This document shows positions 55,922-64,000 of a stretch of 64,000 bases of DNA, one piece after another (the first letter of the stretch is position 1; each line of letters starts with the position of its first letter). The stretch is taken from positions 3,705,470 through 3,769,469 of the forward strand of contig NZ_CP059557.1 of NCBI RefSeq assembly GCF_022828475.1, given 5' to 3'. The stretch is from Saccharopolyspora gloriosae (lineage in GTDB: Bacteria > Actinomycetota > Actinomycetes > Mycobacteriales > Pseudonocardiaceae). A program made the translations under genes and the position numbers. The notes under the pieces are model-generated. The model was given only the letters and a program-made list of their open reading frames with translations, had not been told where the DNA came from and did no database searches.

Positions 55922-56951
55922 GATCTGAGGTCCTCCTCCACTGTGGAGCGGGGCCGGTCCAGCCCCGGCAGTGCTGTTTCGCCGCTGACAGCAGGCGAAT
56001 CACTTCGCACTGCAGCGCGAAGCGGTCGTCGGCGGCGGAGTCGGGGGCCGGTCCGATGGCGTTGAACCGGCGGTAGGTGCGCAGCGTGAACTCGGTGAGC
56101 GCGTCGTCCGGGAACACCGACCACTGCTCGTCGGGACCGTGCACGCTCAGCTGCGCGTGGTGGTCCTGGTCGCTGAGCGGGTAGTGCCCGACCGCCCGTC
56201 CGCGCTCGAATACGAGCTCGACACGACGTTCCCGCACGGGGGCGGTCAGGTCGGAGCTGATGTCGGTGCGCACCCCTTGGTGGTGGCGCAGCGCGAGCCG
56301 GGCGCCGCCCATCCCGGGCAGCACCAGGTCCGCGAAGCGCATGTCGGTGCTGCCCGCGTCGAGCAGCTCGGCGGAGCCCGCCAGGCGCAGCGCCGCGCCG
56401 AGCGCGTGCGGGATCTCCACGTCGAAGGCCGTCGGGTGACCGTGGGTGGAGATCGAGTGCGTGAACCGGGGTTTGTGCTGGTGGAACGAGATCGACCGCA
56501 GTTGCCCCAGGGTTCGCCGGTCGACGAGCTCGGCGAGCCTGCGGGTGAGCTCCGCGTCCAGCCAGTGCGCCACCACCGCCAGCCGCATCCCGTACCGGCT
56601 GCGGAGCCGGTTGATCTCCGCCAGTCCCGCGAGGTCCGAAGCCAACGGCTTTTCCACGATGACCTGGCGGAATCCGAGCTCGGCGAGCTCGGTGAGCAGC
56701 GCGGGCCGGTCGACCGGTGGCGTGCACAGGTGGACCACGGTGCGCGCCGGGGACACGAGTTCGGCGGCGGCGCGCACCGATTCCGCCACGATCACCCCGG
56801 TCAGGGCGCGGCGGGCGCGGGGCGCCGGGTCGCAGGCGATGATCGCGCCGGGGCGGAACAGGTCGCGGTCGAGTTCCCGTGCCTGCGCCAGCACGCGCAG
56901 GTGCAGGCCCGCACCGGCGCGTCCGAGGCCGACCACGAGTGAGTGCAGCAT
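55911..56951 (-). CDS. Gfo/Idh/MocA-family oxidoreductase (1)
   Basis: A 346-residue NAD(P)-dependent dehydrogenase and first gene of the minus-strand operon. It has an N-terminal SLVVGLGRAGAGLHLRVL nucleotide motif, an EKP motif in QVIVEKPLASDLAGL near residue 100 and a C-terminal beta-sheet domain. The catalytic helix region reads FDVEIPHALGAALRL. It is distinct from the second copy at 51671-52630, so the two probably act on different steps. The stop lies 11 bases inside the next gene. It diverges from the aminotransferase operon across a 379-bp region. Confidence 0.82.
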   Translation of the reverse strand: MLHSLVVGLGRAGAGLHLRVLAQARELDRDLFRPGAIIACDPAPRARRALTGVIVAESVRAAAELVSPARTVVHLCTPPVDRPALLTELAELGFRQVIVEKPLASDLAGLAEINRLRSRYGMRLAVVAHWLDAELTRRLAELVDRRTLGQLRSISFHQHKPRFTHSISTHGHPTAFDVEIPHALGAALRLAGSAELLDAGSTDMRFADLVLPGMGGARLALRHHQGVRTDISSDLTAPVRERRVELVFERGRAVGHYPLSDQDHHAQLSVHGPDEQWSVFPDDALTEFTLRTYRRFNAIGPAPDSAADDRFALQCEVIRLLSAAKQHCRGWTGPAPQWRRTSDHAG

Positions 56952-57330
56952 CGTGCTCCGTTGCTCTGTGAGGGTGTGCTGTGGTGACAGTTCCGCGAGG
57001 AGGTGTTTCCGCCGTTGTTCGCACGGACCGGTCAGCGGAATCGTGGTGATTCAGTCCTTTGAGGACGGATTCCGGTCGGAAACCCGACGGATTCGGGCAA
57101 TGGCCGTGCCCGCACTGGAATGAACTTCGGCGAACGCGCCCGGCTGCCCGAACTCCCAGGCTATCGATTTCCCCGAACCCCTTCGGATCCGGGTCCGCAA
57201 CCACTGGTCAGCTGATCACCAGAAAGGGTGAAAAATCGTCACGCCCCTTCAATGCACTTCCGGTTCGATACGGCATTGGGCTAGGTTCTCCAGCCGAATA
57301 CCTCGCCCCCTTATTCAGGAGTTGACCATC
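56952..57330. promoter_or_regulatory. Divergent promoter region of the candidate biosynthetic locus
   Basis: It separates the minus-strand oxidoreductase operon from the plus-strand aminotransferase operon and contains no gene. At 57204-57222, CTGGTCAGCTGATCACCAG has matching CTGGT/ACCAG ends and a perfect TCAGCTGA centre, a candidate operator for joint control. Confidence 0.45.
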
Positions 57331-58545
57331 GTGTCCCGCGGTGCGAACGACGCCGGGACGCGGGAATTATCGAGCCTGCCGGATTCATCCGCGCCCGTTC
57401 CATTCTTCTCGCAAGCCCGCACTTTCGACCGGCTCTGGCCGGCCATCAGCGCCCGTGTCGAGGAGGTCTTCGACAACGGCAAGTTCTCCCACGGCAAGCA
57501 GGTCGGCGAGCTCGAACGGTGCATCGGCGACTACACCGGAGCCCGGTTCGTCATCGGCGTCAACAGCGGCACCGACGCGCTGGTCCTGCTGCTGCGCGCG
57601 CTCGGCCTGCGGCCCGGCGACGAGGTCATCGTCCCCGCCTACTCCTTCGTGGCCACCGCCAGTTCGGTGGTCCTCGCCGGTGGCACGCCGGTGTTCGCCG
57701 ACATCGACCCGGTCACCTACGCGCTCGACCCGGCCGAAGTGGATCGGGTCGCAGGCCCGCACACCAGGTTCGTGATGCCGACGCACCTGTTCAGCCAGAT
57801 GGCCGACATGAGCGCGCTCTCCAGAGTGGCGGCCCGGCGCGGCCTGACGGTGCTGGAGGACAGCGCCGAGGCCATCGGGATGCGCCAGGTCGGGGTGCAC
57901 GCCGGCCTGCACGGGGCGGGTGGCGTGCTCTCGTTCTTCCCGACCAAGACGCTCGGCGCGATCGGCGACGCGGGCGCCGTGATCACCGATGATCCACGGG
58001 TGGCCGAGGTCGTGTCCGGGCTGCGCCACCACGGCCGGTTCGGCCACACCCTGGATCACTTCCCCGGCATCTCCACCGAGACCGCGCGGCCCGGCACGAA
58101 CAGCAAGATGGACGACATCCAGGCCGCGGTCCTGCTCGCGAAGCTGCCCGGCCTGGACGAGGAGATCGCCCGGCGCGCACAGCTGGCCGAGGCCTACCGG
58201 GAGCGCCTCTCCGGCATTCCCGGCCTCGTGCGGCTGCCGCAGGTGGTCGATCGCGGACCGGGCTCGGCGGGAGTGTTCTACGTCTACCTGATCGAGGTCG
58301 AACGCCGCGACGAACTGGTCGAATGGCTGGCCCGCGCGGAAATCGGAACCGAGACCTATTACCCCATTCCATTGCATCGGCAACCGTGCTTCAGCGGACT
58401 GGATTCCGCCCGCACTTCGCTGCCCCACGCCGAGGCGGCCGCGCGCGGCGCGCTCGCCCTTCCGCTGTACCCGGACCTCACCCTCGGACAGCTCGATCGG
58501 GTGTGCTCCGCGGTGCGCGCTTTCTATTCCGGGAGGACCGCGTGA
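57331..58545 (+). CDS. DegT/DnrJ/EryC1/StrS aminotransferase (1)
   Basis: A 404-residue PLP enzyme that transfers an amino group, usually from Glu or Gln, to a keto sugar or keto cyclitol. The PLP-phosphate segment is GVNSGTDALVLLLRALGL (about 76-93), the conserved acidic residue is in VLEDSAEAIGM (Asp 177) and the internal-aldimine lysine is Lys 206 in FFPTKTLGAIGDAG. GTG 57331 has AGGAG nine bases upstream; a TTG at 57322 touches the ribosome site and is unlikely. It opens the plus-strand operon and shares one base with the next gene (TGATG). Confidence 0.9.
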   Translation: MSRGANDAGTRELSSLPDSSAPVPFFSQARTFDRLWPAISARVEEVFDNGKFSHGKQVGELERCIGDYTGARFVIGVNSGTDALVLLLRALGLRPGDEVIVPAYSFVATASSVVLAGGTPVFADIDPVTYALDPAEVDRVAGPHTRFVMPTHLFSQMADMSALSRVAARRGLTVLEDSAEAIGMRQVGVHAGLHGAGGVLSFFPTKTLGAIGDAGAVITDDPRVAEVVSGLRHHGRFGHTLDHFPGISTETARPGTNSKMDDIQAAVLLAKLPGLDEEIARRAQLAEAYRERLSGIPGLVRLPQVVDRGPGSAGVFYVYLIEVERRDELVEWLARAEIGTETYYPIPLHRQPCFSGLDSARTSLPHAEAAARGALALPLYPDLTLGQLDRVCSAVRAFYSGRTA

Positions 58546-59693
58546 TGCGCACCGAGATTCCGTTCTTCCCGCCGGATCTCTTCGAACACGATCGCAAGAT
58601 CATGTTGGACGCGCTCCAGGATATCGGTCGGGATCCTCGACAAAAGTTCATCCTGGGCGAGCAAACCGCGGAGTTCGAGGAAATGCTGCGCGCCGATCTG
58701 GGCGCGGCGGACGTGGTCGCCTGCGGCAGCGGCACCTCGGCGCTCGGACTGGTGCTGCGCGCGATGGACATCGGTCCCGGCGACGAGGTCGTCGTGCCCG
58801 CGTTCGGCTGCGCACCGCTGGCCGCCTCCGTGGTCGACGTGGGCGCCACGCCGGTGTTCGCCGACATCGACTCCCGCACCCTGGTGCTGGACCCGGAGTC
58901 GGCGCGGCGGCACATCACCCACCGCACCAAGGCGATCATGCCCGCGCACATGTTCTCGATCATGGCCGACATGCCCAGGTTCACCGAGCTGACCGCGAGC
59001 CGGGATCTGCGGCTGATCGAGGACTCCGCGGTGGCGCAGGGCGGCGTGCTCAACGGCACTCCCGCCGGACTGTGGGGCGAGGCGGGCGTGTACTCGTTCG
59101 TCCAGGTCAAATCATTCGGCATGCCCGGCGAGGGCGGCGCCGTGGTGACCCGTGATCCGGCGCTGGGCCGTCGGCTGCGGATGCTGCGCAACCACGGTCA
59201 GCAGGAACGCTTCGTGCACCAGATCATCGGTGCGAACAGCAGGTTCGACGAGATCCAGGCCGCGTTCCAACGCCACCGGTACGCGGGCTTTCCCGGCAGG
59301 CTCGAGCGGCGCGCGGAGATCGCCGAGCACTACACCGAGCGCTTCGCTCCGCTGGCCGACCAGGGCCTCGTCCCACCGCCACCGGGCCGCAACGGCCGGT
59401 GCCACTACGTGTACTGCGTGCTCGCCGAGGAACGCGACGTGCTGCGGGAGTACCTCGCCGAGCACGGCATCGGCTCGCACGTGTACTACCCGCTCGCGCT
59501 GCCGTACCAGTCGGCGTTCCTGCCCTACGCCCCGGCGGACGAACGCTGGCCGAACGCCGAGCGATCCAGCGCTCGCATCCTGGCGCTGCCGATCTACCCG
59601 CATCTCAGCGACTCCGAGGTGACCCGGGTCGCCGATGCCGTCTGCGAGTTCGTCCGCCACCGCCCGCGCGTCTCGGCGCCGGGCACCCCCTGA
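58545..59693 (+). CDS. DegT/DnrJ/EryC1/StrS aminotransferase (2)
   Basis: A 382-residue PLP enzyme of the same superfamily as its upstream neighbour but clearly diverged. ACGSGTSALGLVLRAMDIG (about 60-78) binds PLP phosphate, Asp 160 lies in LIEDSAVAQGG, and the Schiff-base lysine is Lys 189 in SFVQVKSFGMPGEGGAV. All catalytic residues are present, so it should be active. Two aminotransferases in tandem suggest a diamino product or an AHBA-synthase-like division of labour. ATG 58545; an adjacent GTG at 58542 is also in frame behind GGGAGGA. Confidence 0.9.
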   Translation: MRTEIPFFPPDLFEHDRKIMLDALQDIGRDPRQKFILGEQTAEFEEMLRADLGAADVVACGSGTSALGLVLRAMDIGPGDEVVVPAFGCAPLAASVVDVGATPVFADIDSRTLVLDPESARRHITHRTKAIMPAHMFSIMADMPRFTELTASRDLRLIEDSAVAQGGVLNGTPAGLWGEAGVYSFVQVKSFGMPGEGGAVVTRDPALGRRLRMLRNHGQQERFVHQIIGANSRFDEIQAAFQRHRYAGFPGRLERRAEIAEHYTERFAPLADQGLVPPPPGRNGRCHYVYCVLAEERDVLREYLAEHGIGSHVYYPLALPYQSAFLPYAPADERWPNAERSSARILALPIYPHLSDSEVTRVADAVCEFVRHRPRVSAPGTP

Positions 59694-59719
59694 TCCCGAA
59701 CGAGGAGCGTCTCGACACG

Positions 59720-60694
59720 ATGACCAGTGACCTGCACGCCGCGCCGAAGCACCTCGGCGCCGGCAGGCCGGAGAGCAAGGCCCGCAGCTACACGAGGCTG
59801 GGCAAGCTCGACGTCTACGACTACTACCTGAGCATCCTGGTGGTCGCCGCCGCCGTGCTGCCCCTCGCCGCGGTCGGGGCCGGGTCGCTGCCGATGCTGC
59901 TGCTGTTTCTGGCCGGTGAGGTCTGCGTGCTCGTCGCACTGGTCTCGTTCGACGACGTGACGGGATTCCGCGACGGCAGCGACATCGCCAACTACGGGCC
60001 GAACGATCCGCTGCGCAAGAAGCTGCGCAAGCCGCTGGTCGCGGGCACGCTCTCCGAACGGGAGGCGGTGCGCTTCGGCTGGGCCGCCGCGGCCGCCGGG
60101 GCGGCCCTGTGGGGTGCGGCCATCGCACTCGCCCCGAACCGTCCGATGTGGACTCTGATGGTGATCGCGGTGACCTACGTGATCGGCTTGCAGTACTCCT
60201 ACGGGCTCAAGCTCAGCTATCACGGGTTGCAGGAGGCGTTCATCGCCGCGCTCGGCGTTGCCCTGGTCCTCGCCCCGTACGGATTGGCGACCGGGGAATT
60301 CTCCGGTTTTGTGCTGGTGCAGGCGGTGCTGTTCGGTTTCGGGCCACTGATGTTCGGGGTGTACTCCAACACCAACGACGTCGAGGGCGACCGCGGTGTC
60401 GGGCGCCCGACGGTGGCCGCGCTGACCACTCCGCGCGGCAACGCCCTGTTCATCGGCGCGTTGTCGCTGGGCGAGTTCCTGCTCGTCCTCGGCGCCTCGC
60501 TCACCGGTGTGGCGCCGTGGTGGTTCGTGGTGCTGCTGCTGCCCGCGAGCGCGCTGCGCGCCCGGCAGTACCAGCTCGGGTTCGGTGCGGGCGACATCAT
60601 GCGCGCGCGCAAGCTCGGGTTCCGGGTGCACCGCCTGTACGTGCTGCTGCTGATCGTGGCGAACCTGCTGGTGGCTTTGGGGATCGCCCGATGA
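59720..60694 (+). CDS. UbiA-family prenyltransferase
   Basis: A 324-residue membrane protein with about eight to nine hydrophobic helices. The second Asp-rich motif is canonical: YSNTNDVEGDRGVGRPT (about 215-231). The first is atypical: VSFDDVTGFRDGSD (about 75-88) instead of NDxxDxxxD. UbiA enzymes transfer prenyl groups to aromatic or other acceptors, and some are terpene cyclases or decaprenyl-phosphate sugar synthases. The acceptor may be the product of the surrounding amino/keto-forming enzymes. It overlaps the next gene by four bases. Confidence 0.87.
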   Translation: MTSDLHAAPKHLGAGRPESKARSYTRLGKLDVYDYYLSILVVAAAVLPLAAVGAGSLPMLLLFLAGEVCVLVALVSFDDVTGFRDGSDIANYGPNDPLRKKLRKPLVAGTLSEREAVRFGWAAAAAGAALWGAAIALAPNRPMWTLMVIAVTYVIGLQYSYGLKLSYHGLQEAFIAALGVALVLAPYGLATGEFSGFVLVQAVLFGFGPLMFGVYSNTNDVEGDRGVGRPTVAALTTPRGNALFIGALSLGEFLLVLGASLTGVAPWWFVVLLLPASALRARQYQLGFGAGDIMRARKLGFRVHRLYVLLLIVANLLVALGIAR

Positions 60695-62061
60695 GCGCCG
60701 AACTCGACGTCGCCGTGGTCGGGGCGGGCATGGCGGGGCTCACCGCCGCGACCGAACTGACCCGCGCCGGGCTCGACGTCCGGGTGTACGAGTCGTCCGA
60801 CCACGTCGGCGGCCGGACCGCAAGCGTCCGCGTGGACGGCTACACGATCGACGCCGGGGCCGAGCAGCTCTCCCCGCACGGCTACCGCGCGACGTGGGAA
60901 TTGCTGGCCAGGCTGGGGATTCCCGAGTCAGCGGTGCCGTTGATCGGCGGCCCCATCGCGATGTGGCGGGACGGCAGGGCGCACGCCGGAGTCGCCGAGC
61001 CGCGCGGTCTGCTCACCGGGGCGGGGCTTTCCCCACTGGCCAGAGTGGACCTGGTCAAGTTCCAGATGTGGCTGGCGCAGCGGCGCGGTGAGTTCGACAC
61101 CGACGACCCGGACCGCACCTGTCTGGCCGATACGACGGTGGCCGAGTTCGCCCGCCGCTACCACCCCGACGTGCACGACTACCTGTTGCAGCCGGTCGCG
61201 GGCACCTTCTTCGGCTGGGACACCGAGCGGTCCTCGGCGGCGACGATGCTGTCGCTGCTGCTGGCCGTCGGAGACGCCTCCAGCTGGCGGACCTACTGCG
61301 GCGGCATGGACACCTTGGCCCGGCGGCTCGCAGCCGGGCTCGACGTGCGGACCGGGCAGGAAGTGCAGCAGGTCGTCTCCACCGGGCAGGGCGCCCGATT
61401 GCAGATCGGTTCGGAGACCGTGACCGCGCGTTCGGTGCTGTTGTGCGTGCCCGCCCCGGTGGCGGCCCGGTTGCATCCGGGAGCTCCGGAGCCCGAGGGC
61501 GAGTTCCTGCGCGCGTGCTCGTTCACCCCGGCGCTGAAAGTGAGCTGCCTGCTGGACCGGCCGCTGGCACCTGCGCGCGGTGTCCCGCCGTACGTGCTGC
61601 TCACCTCGCAGGCCGAGGACGACGTGCTTTCGGCGATCCTGTTCGACCACCAGAAGCACCCGGATCGAGCGCCCGCGGGGGCGGGACTGCTCACCCTGAT
61701 GCCGAATGCCGCGACCACCTCGGATCTGCTCGGACTGCCCGACGCGGAGATCATCGCGCGGCTCACCGACGCCGCCGCCCGGTACCTCCCGGGGTTCACC
61801 GTCGCGAACCGCCGCAACTTCGTGCACCGCCATGCGCACGGCCTGCCGGAGGCCACGCCCGCGGCGCTGGCGCTGCGCTCCAGGTTCATGGCCCGCCGTC
61901 TCCGCCCCATCGACTACGCCGGGGACTGGGTGATGTTGCGCCCGGCCAGCGAGGGCGCCGTGCGCGCCGGCGCGCTGGCCGCCTCCCGCGTGCTGAGCAG
62001 GCTGCGCGCACCGCTGAGCATCCCGACCCAGGCTAGGAGCCGACGCGTTGAAACCGCATGA
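60691..62061 (+). CDS. FAD-dependent amine oxidase / protoporphyrinogen oxidase-like protein
   Basis: A 456-residue flavoprotein. The dinucleotide motif VAVVGAGMAGLTAATELTRAG is at the N-terminus (given here in part as a family mark), followed by VYESSDHVGGRTAS and a C-terminal FAD segment GDWVMLRPASEGAVRAGALA. The fold is that of monoamine, protoporphyrinogen and phytoene-type oxidases. Directly behind a UbiA gene it may oxidise or desaturate the prenylated intermediate or an isoprenoid chain. It overlaps the upstream gene by four bases and the next by 14. Confidence 0.85.
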   Translation: MSAELDVAVVGAGMAGLTAATELTRAGLDVRVYESSDHVGGRTASVRVDGYTIDAGAEQLSPHGYRATWELLARLGIPESAVPLIGGPIAMWRDGRAHAGVAEPRGLLTGAGLSPLARVDLVKFQMWLAQRRGEFDTDDPDRTCLADTTVAEFARRYHPDVHDYLLQPVAGTFFGWDTERSSAATMLSLLLAVGDASSWRTYCGGMDTLARRLAAGLDVRTGQEVQQVVSTGQGARLQIGSETVTARSVLLCVPAPVAARLHPGAPEPEGEFLRACSFTPALKVSCLLDRPLAPARGVPPYVLLTSQAEDDVLSAILFDHQKHPDRAPAGAGLLTLMPNAATTSDLLGLPDAEIIARLTDAAARYLPGFTVANRRNFVHRHAHGLPEATPAALALRSRFMARRLRPIDYAGDWVMLRPASEGAVRAGALAASRVLSRLRAPLSIPTQARSRRVETA

Positions 62062-63637
62062 CATGGGTGTCCTGTTCGACGAATCCGCGCGGCGGCACGC
62101 CACGACCACGGTCCGCCTGGACCGGCCGTTCGACATCGCCCCCGACGGCGGTTCGACGTACGGCGTCGACGAGCTGGCGGAACTGGTGCGCACGGCGGCC
62201 GGCTGGCTGACGGCGGCCGGTGCCTGCCGGGGCGACCGGGTGGTGATCGTGAAGGACAACCACTGGGACTACGACCTGCTCGCGTGTGCGGCGGTGCGCA
62301 TCGGAGCGATTCCCGCGCAGCTCTCGGCGGAACTGTCCACGGCCGCCTTGGAGCAGCTGCTCAAGCGGCTGGACGCGGCGGTGCTCGTCACCTCCGGCGG
62401 GTTGGCCGAGCGCTGCGCGGAGGACGGACTGGACCTGGTCTCCACGGCTCGCGCCACGTTGCTGCTGGACGGTTACTCGCCGGGCGCGCTGTCCCTGGAC
62501 GACGTGCGCGGGCAGGCCGCTCCCGCTCCCCGGCTGCGCCCGGACGACGAACCGCTGGTGATCAACCACACCTCCGGGACGACGGGGGTCCCGAAGCTCG
62601 TCGTGCACTCCACTCGCACCATCATCGGGCAGCTGGCGCGTTTCGAGTCCACCCGGCTGCCGCGGATCGGGGTGCGCCCGGACGACACCGTCGTCAACGC
62701 GAGCGGTTACGCGCACGGGCGGACGTTCTGCTGGACGGCGGTGGCGCTGAGCATGGCGCCGCAGGATCTGGTCATCCTCAGCAAGCCGGACCCGGATCTG
62801 GCCGATCCGATGCTGCGCGCGCACCCGCCGACGATCATCGAGGCGCTGCCCTCGACCTACGTGCGGTTCCGGCCGTTGACCGAGCGGCTGGACAACCCGT
62901 TCCGCCGGGTGCGGCTGTTCATCAGCACCTACGACGCGGTGCATCCGCCCACCGTCCGGACCTACCTGAACGCCTCCGCATTGCGGAGTCCACTGTGGAT
63001 GCAAGGCTGGGGCCAGACGGAGACCGGGCCGCTGACGTTCCGCTTCCACACCCGGCGTTCGCTGAACGGTGCGGCAAGCTCCTCCGCGCGACACCTGGGC
63101 CGGCCGATCCCGGGACGGACCCGGCTGCGGGTGGTCGATCCGGACACCTTCGAGCCGGTCCGGCGTGGTCAGCCGGGCCTGGTGTTCGTGCGCACCTCCG
63201 CGCGCTGCCTGGACTACCTCGGGGAATCCGAGCGCTGGGCGGCGAAGCGGCGCGGCGAGTGGTGGAACACCGGTGACATCGGCGTGCACCACCGCGATGG
63301 CCACGTGTCGCTGCTCGACCGCGAGGTGGACGCGACGCCGAAGCTGAGCTGCCTGGAGACCGAGGACGTCCTGGAGGACCGGCTGCCCCAGGCGCAGGAG
63401 TGCGTGGTGCTCGGCCGCCCGGGTGAGCCGCCGCTACCGGTCGTGGTGACGGCCGACGGCGAGCTCACCACCAGCGCGTGGCGCCGGGCGATTCGCGGAC
63501 TGCCCGCCATGCAGGAGCCGGTTTCGCTGACCTGGGACCAGATTCCGCGCACCGGCACCGGAAAGGTGCGGCGAGCGCTGCTTCTGGAACAACTCACCGG
63601 CAGCACCGACACTCCCGGGTCGGGTCGATGGACCTGA
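62048..63637 (+). CDS. AMP-forming acyl/aryl-CoA ligase-like protein
   Basis: A 529-residue ANL-superfamily adenylating enzyme. The P-loop NHTSGTTGVPKLVVHS (about 176-191), the A5 segment GWGQTETGPLTF (about 320), the A7 region EWWNTGDIG (about 405) and the C-terminal lysine in RTGTGKVRRALL (about 512) are present, so it should be active. The closest resemblance is to medium-chain or aryl acid CoA ligases. TTG 62048 is supported by AGGAG eight bases upstream. It may activate an acid that acylates an amine made by the aminotransferases. Confidence 0.85.
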   Translation: MKPHDMGVLFDESARRHATTTVRLDRPFDIAPDGGSTYGVDELAELVRTAAGWLTAAGACRGDRVVIVKDNHWDYDLLACAAVRIGAIPAQLSAELSTAALEQLLKRLDAAVLVTSGGLAERCAEDGLDLVSTARATLLLDGYSPGALSLDDVRGQAAPAPRLRPDDEPLVINHTSGTTGVPKLVVHSTRTIIGQLARFESTRLPRIGVRPDDTVVNASGYAHGRTFCWTAVALSMAPQDLVILSKPDPDLADPMLRAHPPTIIEALPSTYVRFRPLTERLDNPFRRVRLFISTYDAVHPPTVRTYLNASALRSPLWMQGWGQTETGPLTFRFHTRRSLNGAASSSARHLGRPIPGRTRLRVVDPDTFEPVRRGQPGLVFVRTSARCLDYLGESERWAAKRRGEWWNTGDIGVHHRDGHVSLLDREVDATPKLSCLETEDVLEDRLPQAQECVVLGRPGEPPLPVVVTADGELTTSAWRRAIRGLPAMQEPVSLTWDQIPRTGTGKVRRALLLEQLTGSTDTPGSGRWT

Positions 63638-63704
63638 GATCTCGTCGCTGTGCGGATCGGGCCGGACGGAGAAGGGCTGCACTGATGGAGAAATGGGGTC
63701 GGTC

Positions 63705-64000
63705 GTGACCGGCACCGGCGTCGTCGAGGATCAGCAGGGCCGGAGGGAGGACTGGCATCACGATCTGAGTGCGGCACACGATCCGCTCACGTTGCGGCGG
63801 CTGGCCGAGACCGGGGTGGGCGGCGGCTGGCACTGCCTCGAAGTCGGCGCGGGGGCCGGTGACATCGCGTGCTGGCTCGCGGATCGGGTCGGACCGTCCG
63901 GCAGCGTGCTGGCCACCGATCTGCTGCCGATACCGGCGGCACGACCGAACCTGCGGGTGCGCGAGCACAACATCGTCACCGAGCCGCTGCCCGCGGAGAG
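63705..64000 (+). CDS. SAM-dependent methyltransferase, truncated by window end
   Basis: The first 98 residues of a class I methyltransferase. After WHHDLSAAHDPLTLRRLAE the SAM-binding motif LEVGAGAGDIACWLADRVG appears near residue 45, followed by the acidic end of strand 2 in GSVLATDLLP. GTG 63705 is the likely start. A seven-codon ATG frame at 63684 just before it leads nowhere. It is 67 bp behind the ligase gene and probably in the same operon. The rest of the gene and any further pathway genes lie beyond the window. Confidence 0.8.
   Translation, partial: MTGTGVVEDQQGRREDWHHDLSAAHDPLTLRRLAETGVGGGWHCLEVGAGAGDIACWLADRVGPSGSVLATDLLPIPAARPNLRVREHNIVTEPLPAE

Overview
The window is high-GC actinomycete DNA with tightly packed genes on both strands. 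The best clue to the host is the gene at 50388-50921, a 177-residue four-EF-hand protein that matches my memory of calerythrin from Saccharopolyspora erythraea, including its C-terminal end. A fused glycine/sarcosine plus sarcosine/dimethylglycine methyltransferase (17910-19619), an F420-type oxidoreductase, DUF397/DUF5753 remnants and a PaaA-E phenylacetate route also fit Pseudonocardiaceae. I infer a Saccharopolyspora-like, possibly salt-tolerant host.

Layout. 1-9 kb: truncated FAD-linked oxidase, a DUF397 gene, a secreted PI-PLC, a decayed DUF5753/DUF397 locus, homocysteine S-methyltransferase, then an F420-type oxidoreductase, a frameshifted epoxide hydrolase, an SRPBCC protein and a divergent MarR with two palindromic operators. 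9-20 kb: a methyl-cycle cassette on the minus strand (metF, ahcY, metH, adenosine kinase, metK) headed by the GSMT-SDMT fusion. It forms a complete glycine-to-betaine pathway with SAM regeneration. 20-28.8 kb: PPOX flavoprotein with an iron-box-like site, acyl-CoA synthetase, secreted GH2 and aldose epimerase, a frameshifted alpha/beta hydrolase, GNAT and DinB proteins. 28.8-37.4 kb: phenylacetate catabolism (paaABCDE, paaZ, paaI, paaK, paaR) with two near-identical operator candidates. 37.4-48.9 kb: WYL regulator remnant, VOC protein, aldo/keto reductase, PucR-type regulator with two HTH domains, CitMHS transporter with a CitA/CitB-type two-component system, a degenerate calerythrin paralogue, DUF4239 membrane protein and two exported proteins of unknown role. 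49-51 kb: nucleotide-sugar dehydrogenase and calerythrin.

51.2-64 kb (running off the end) is the most interesting part. Two divergent, translationally coupled operons encode two Gfo/Idh oxidoreductases, a TIM-barrel isomerase, an M20 peptidase, an LDH2-type dehydrogenase, a small conserved protein, two DegT/StrS aminotransferases, a UbiA-family prenyltransferase, an FAD amine-oxidase-like enzyme, an adenylating ligase and a SAM methyltransferase. I do not recognise this combination as any known pathway. It looks like a biosynthetic locus for an aminated sugar or cyclitol that is prenylated or acylated.

A family of dispersed intergenic elements about 100-190 bp long, built on a nested palindrome, occurs six times (about 8.8, 32.7, 39.65, 43.2, 45.7 and 51.1 kb). 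Three genes carry single-base frameshifts, two of them in homopolymer runs.
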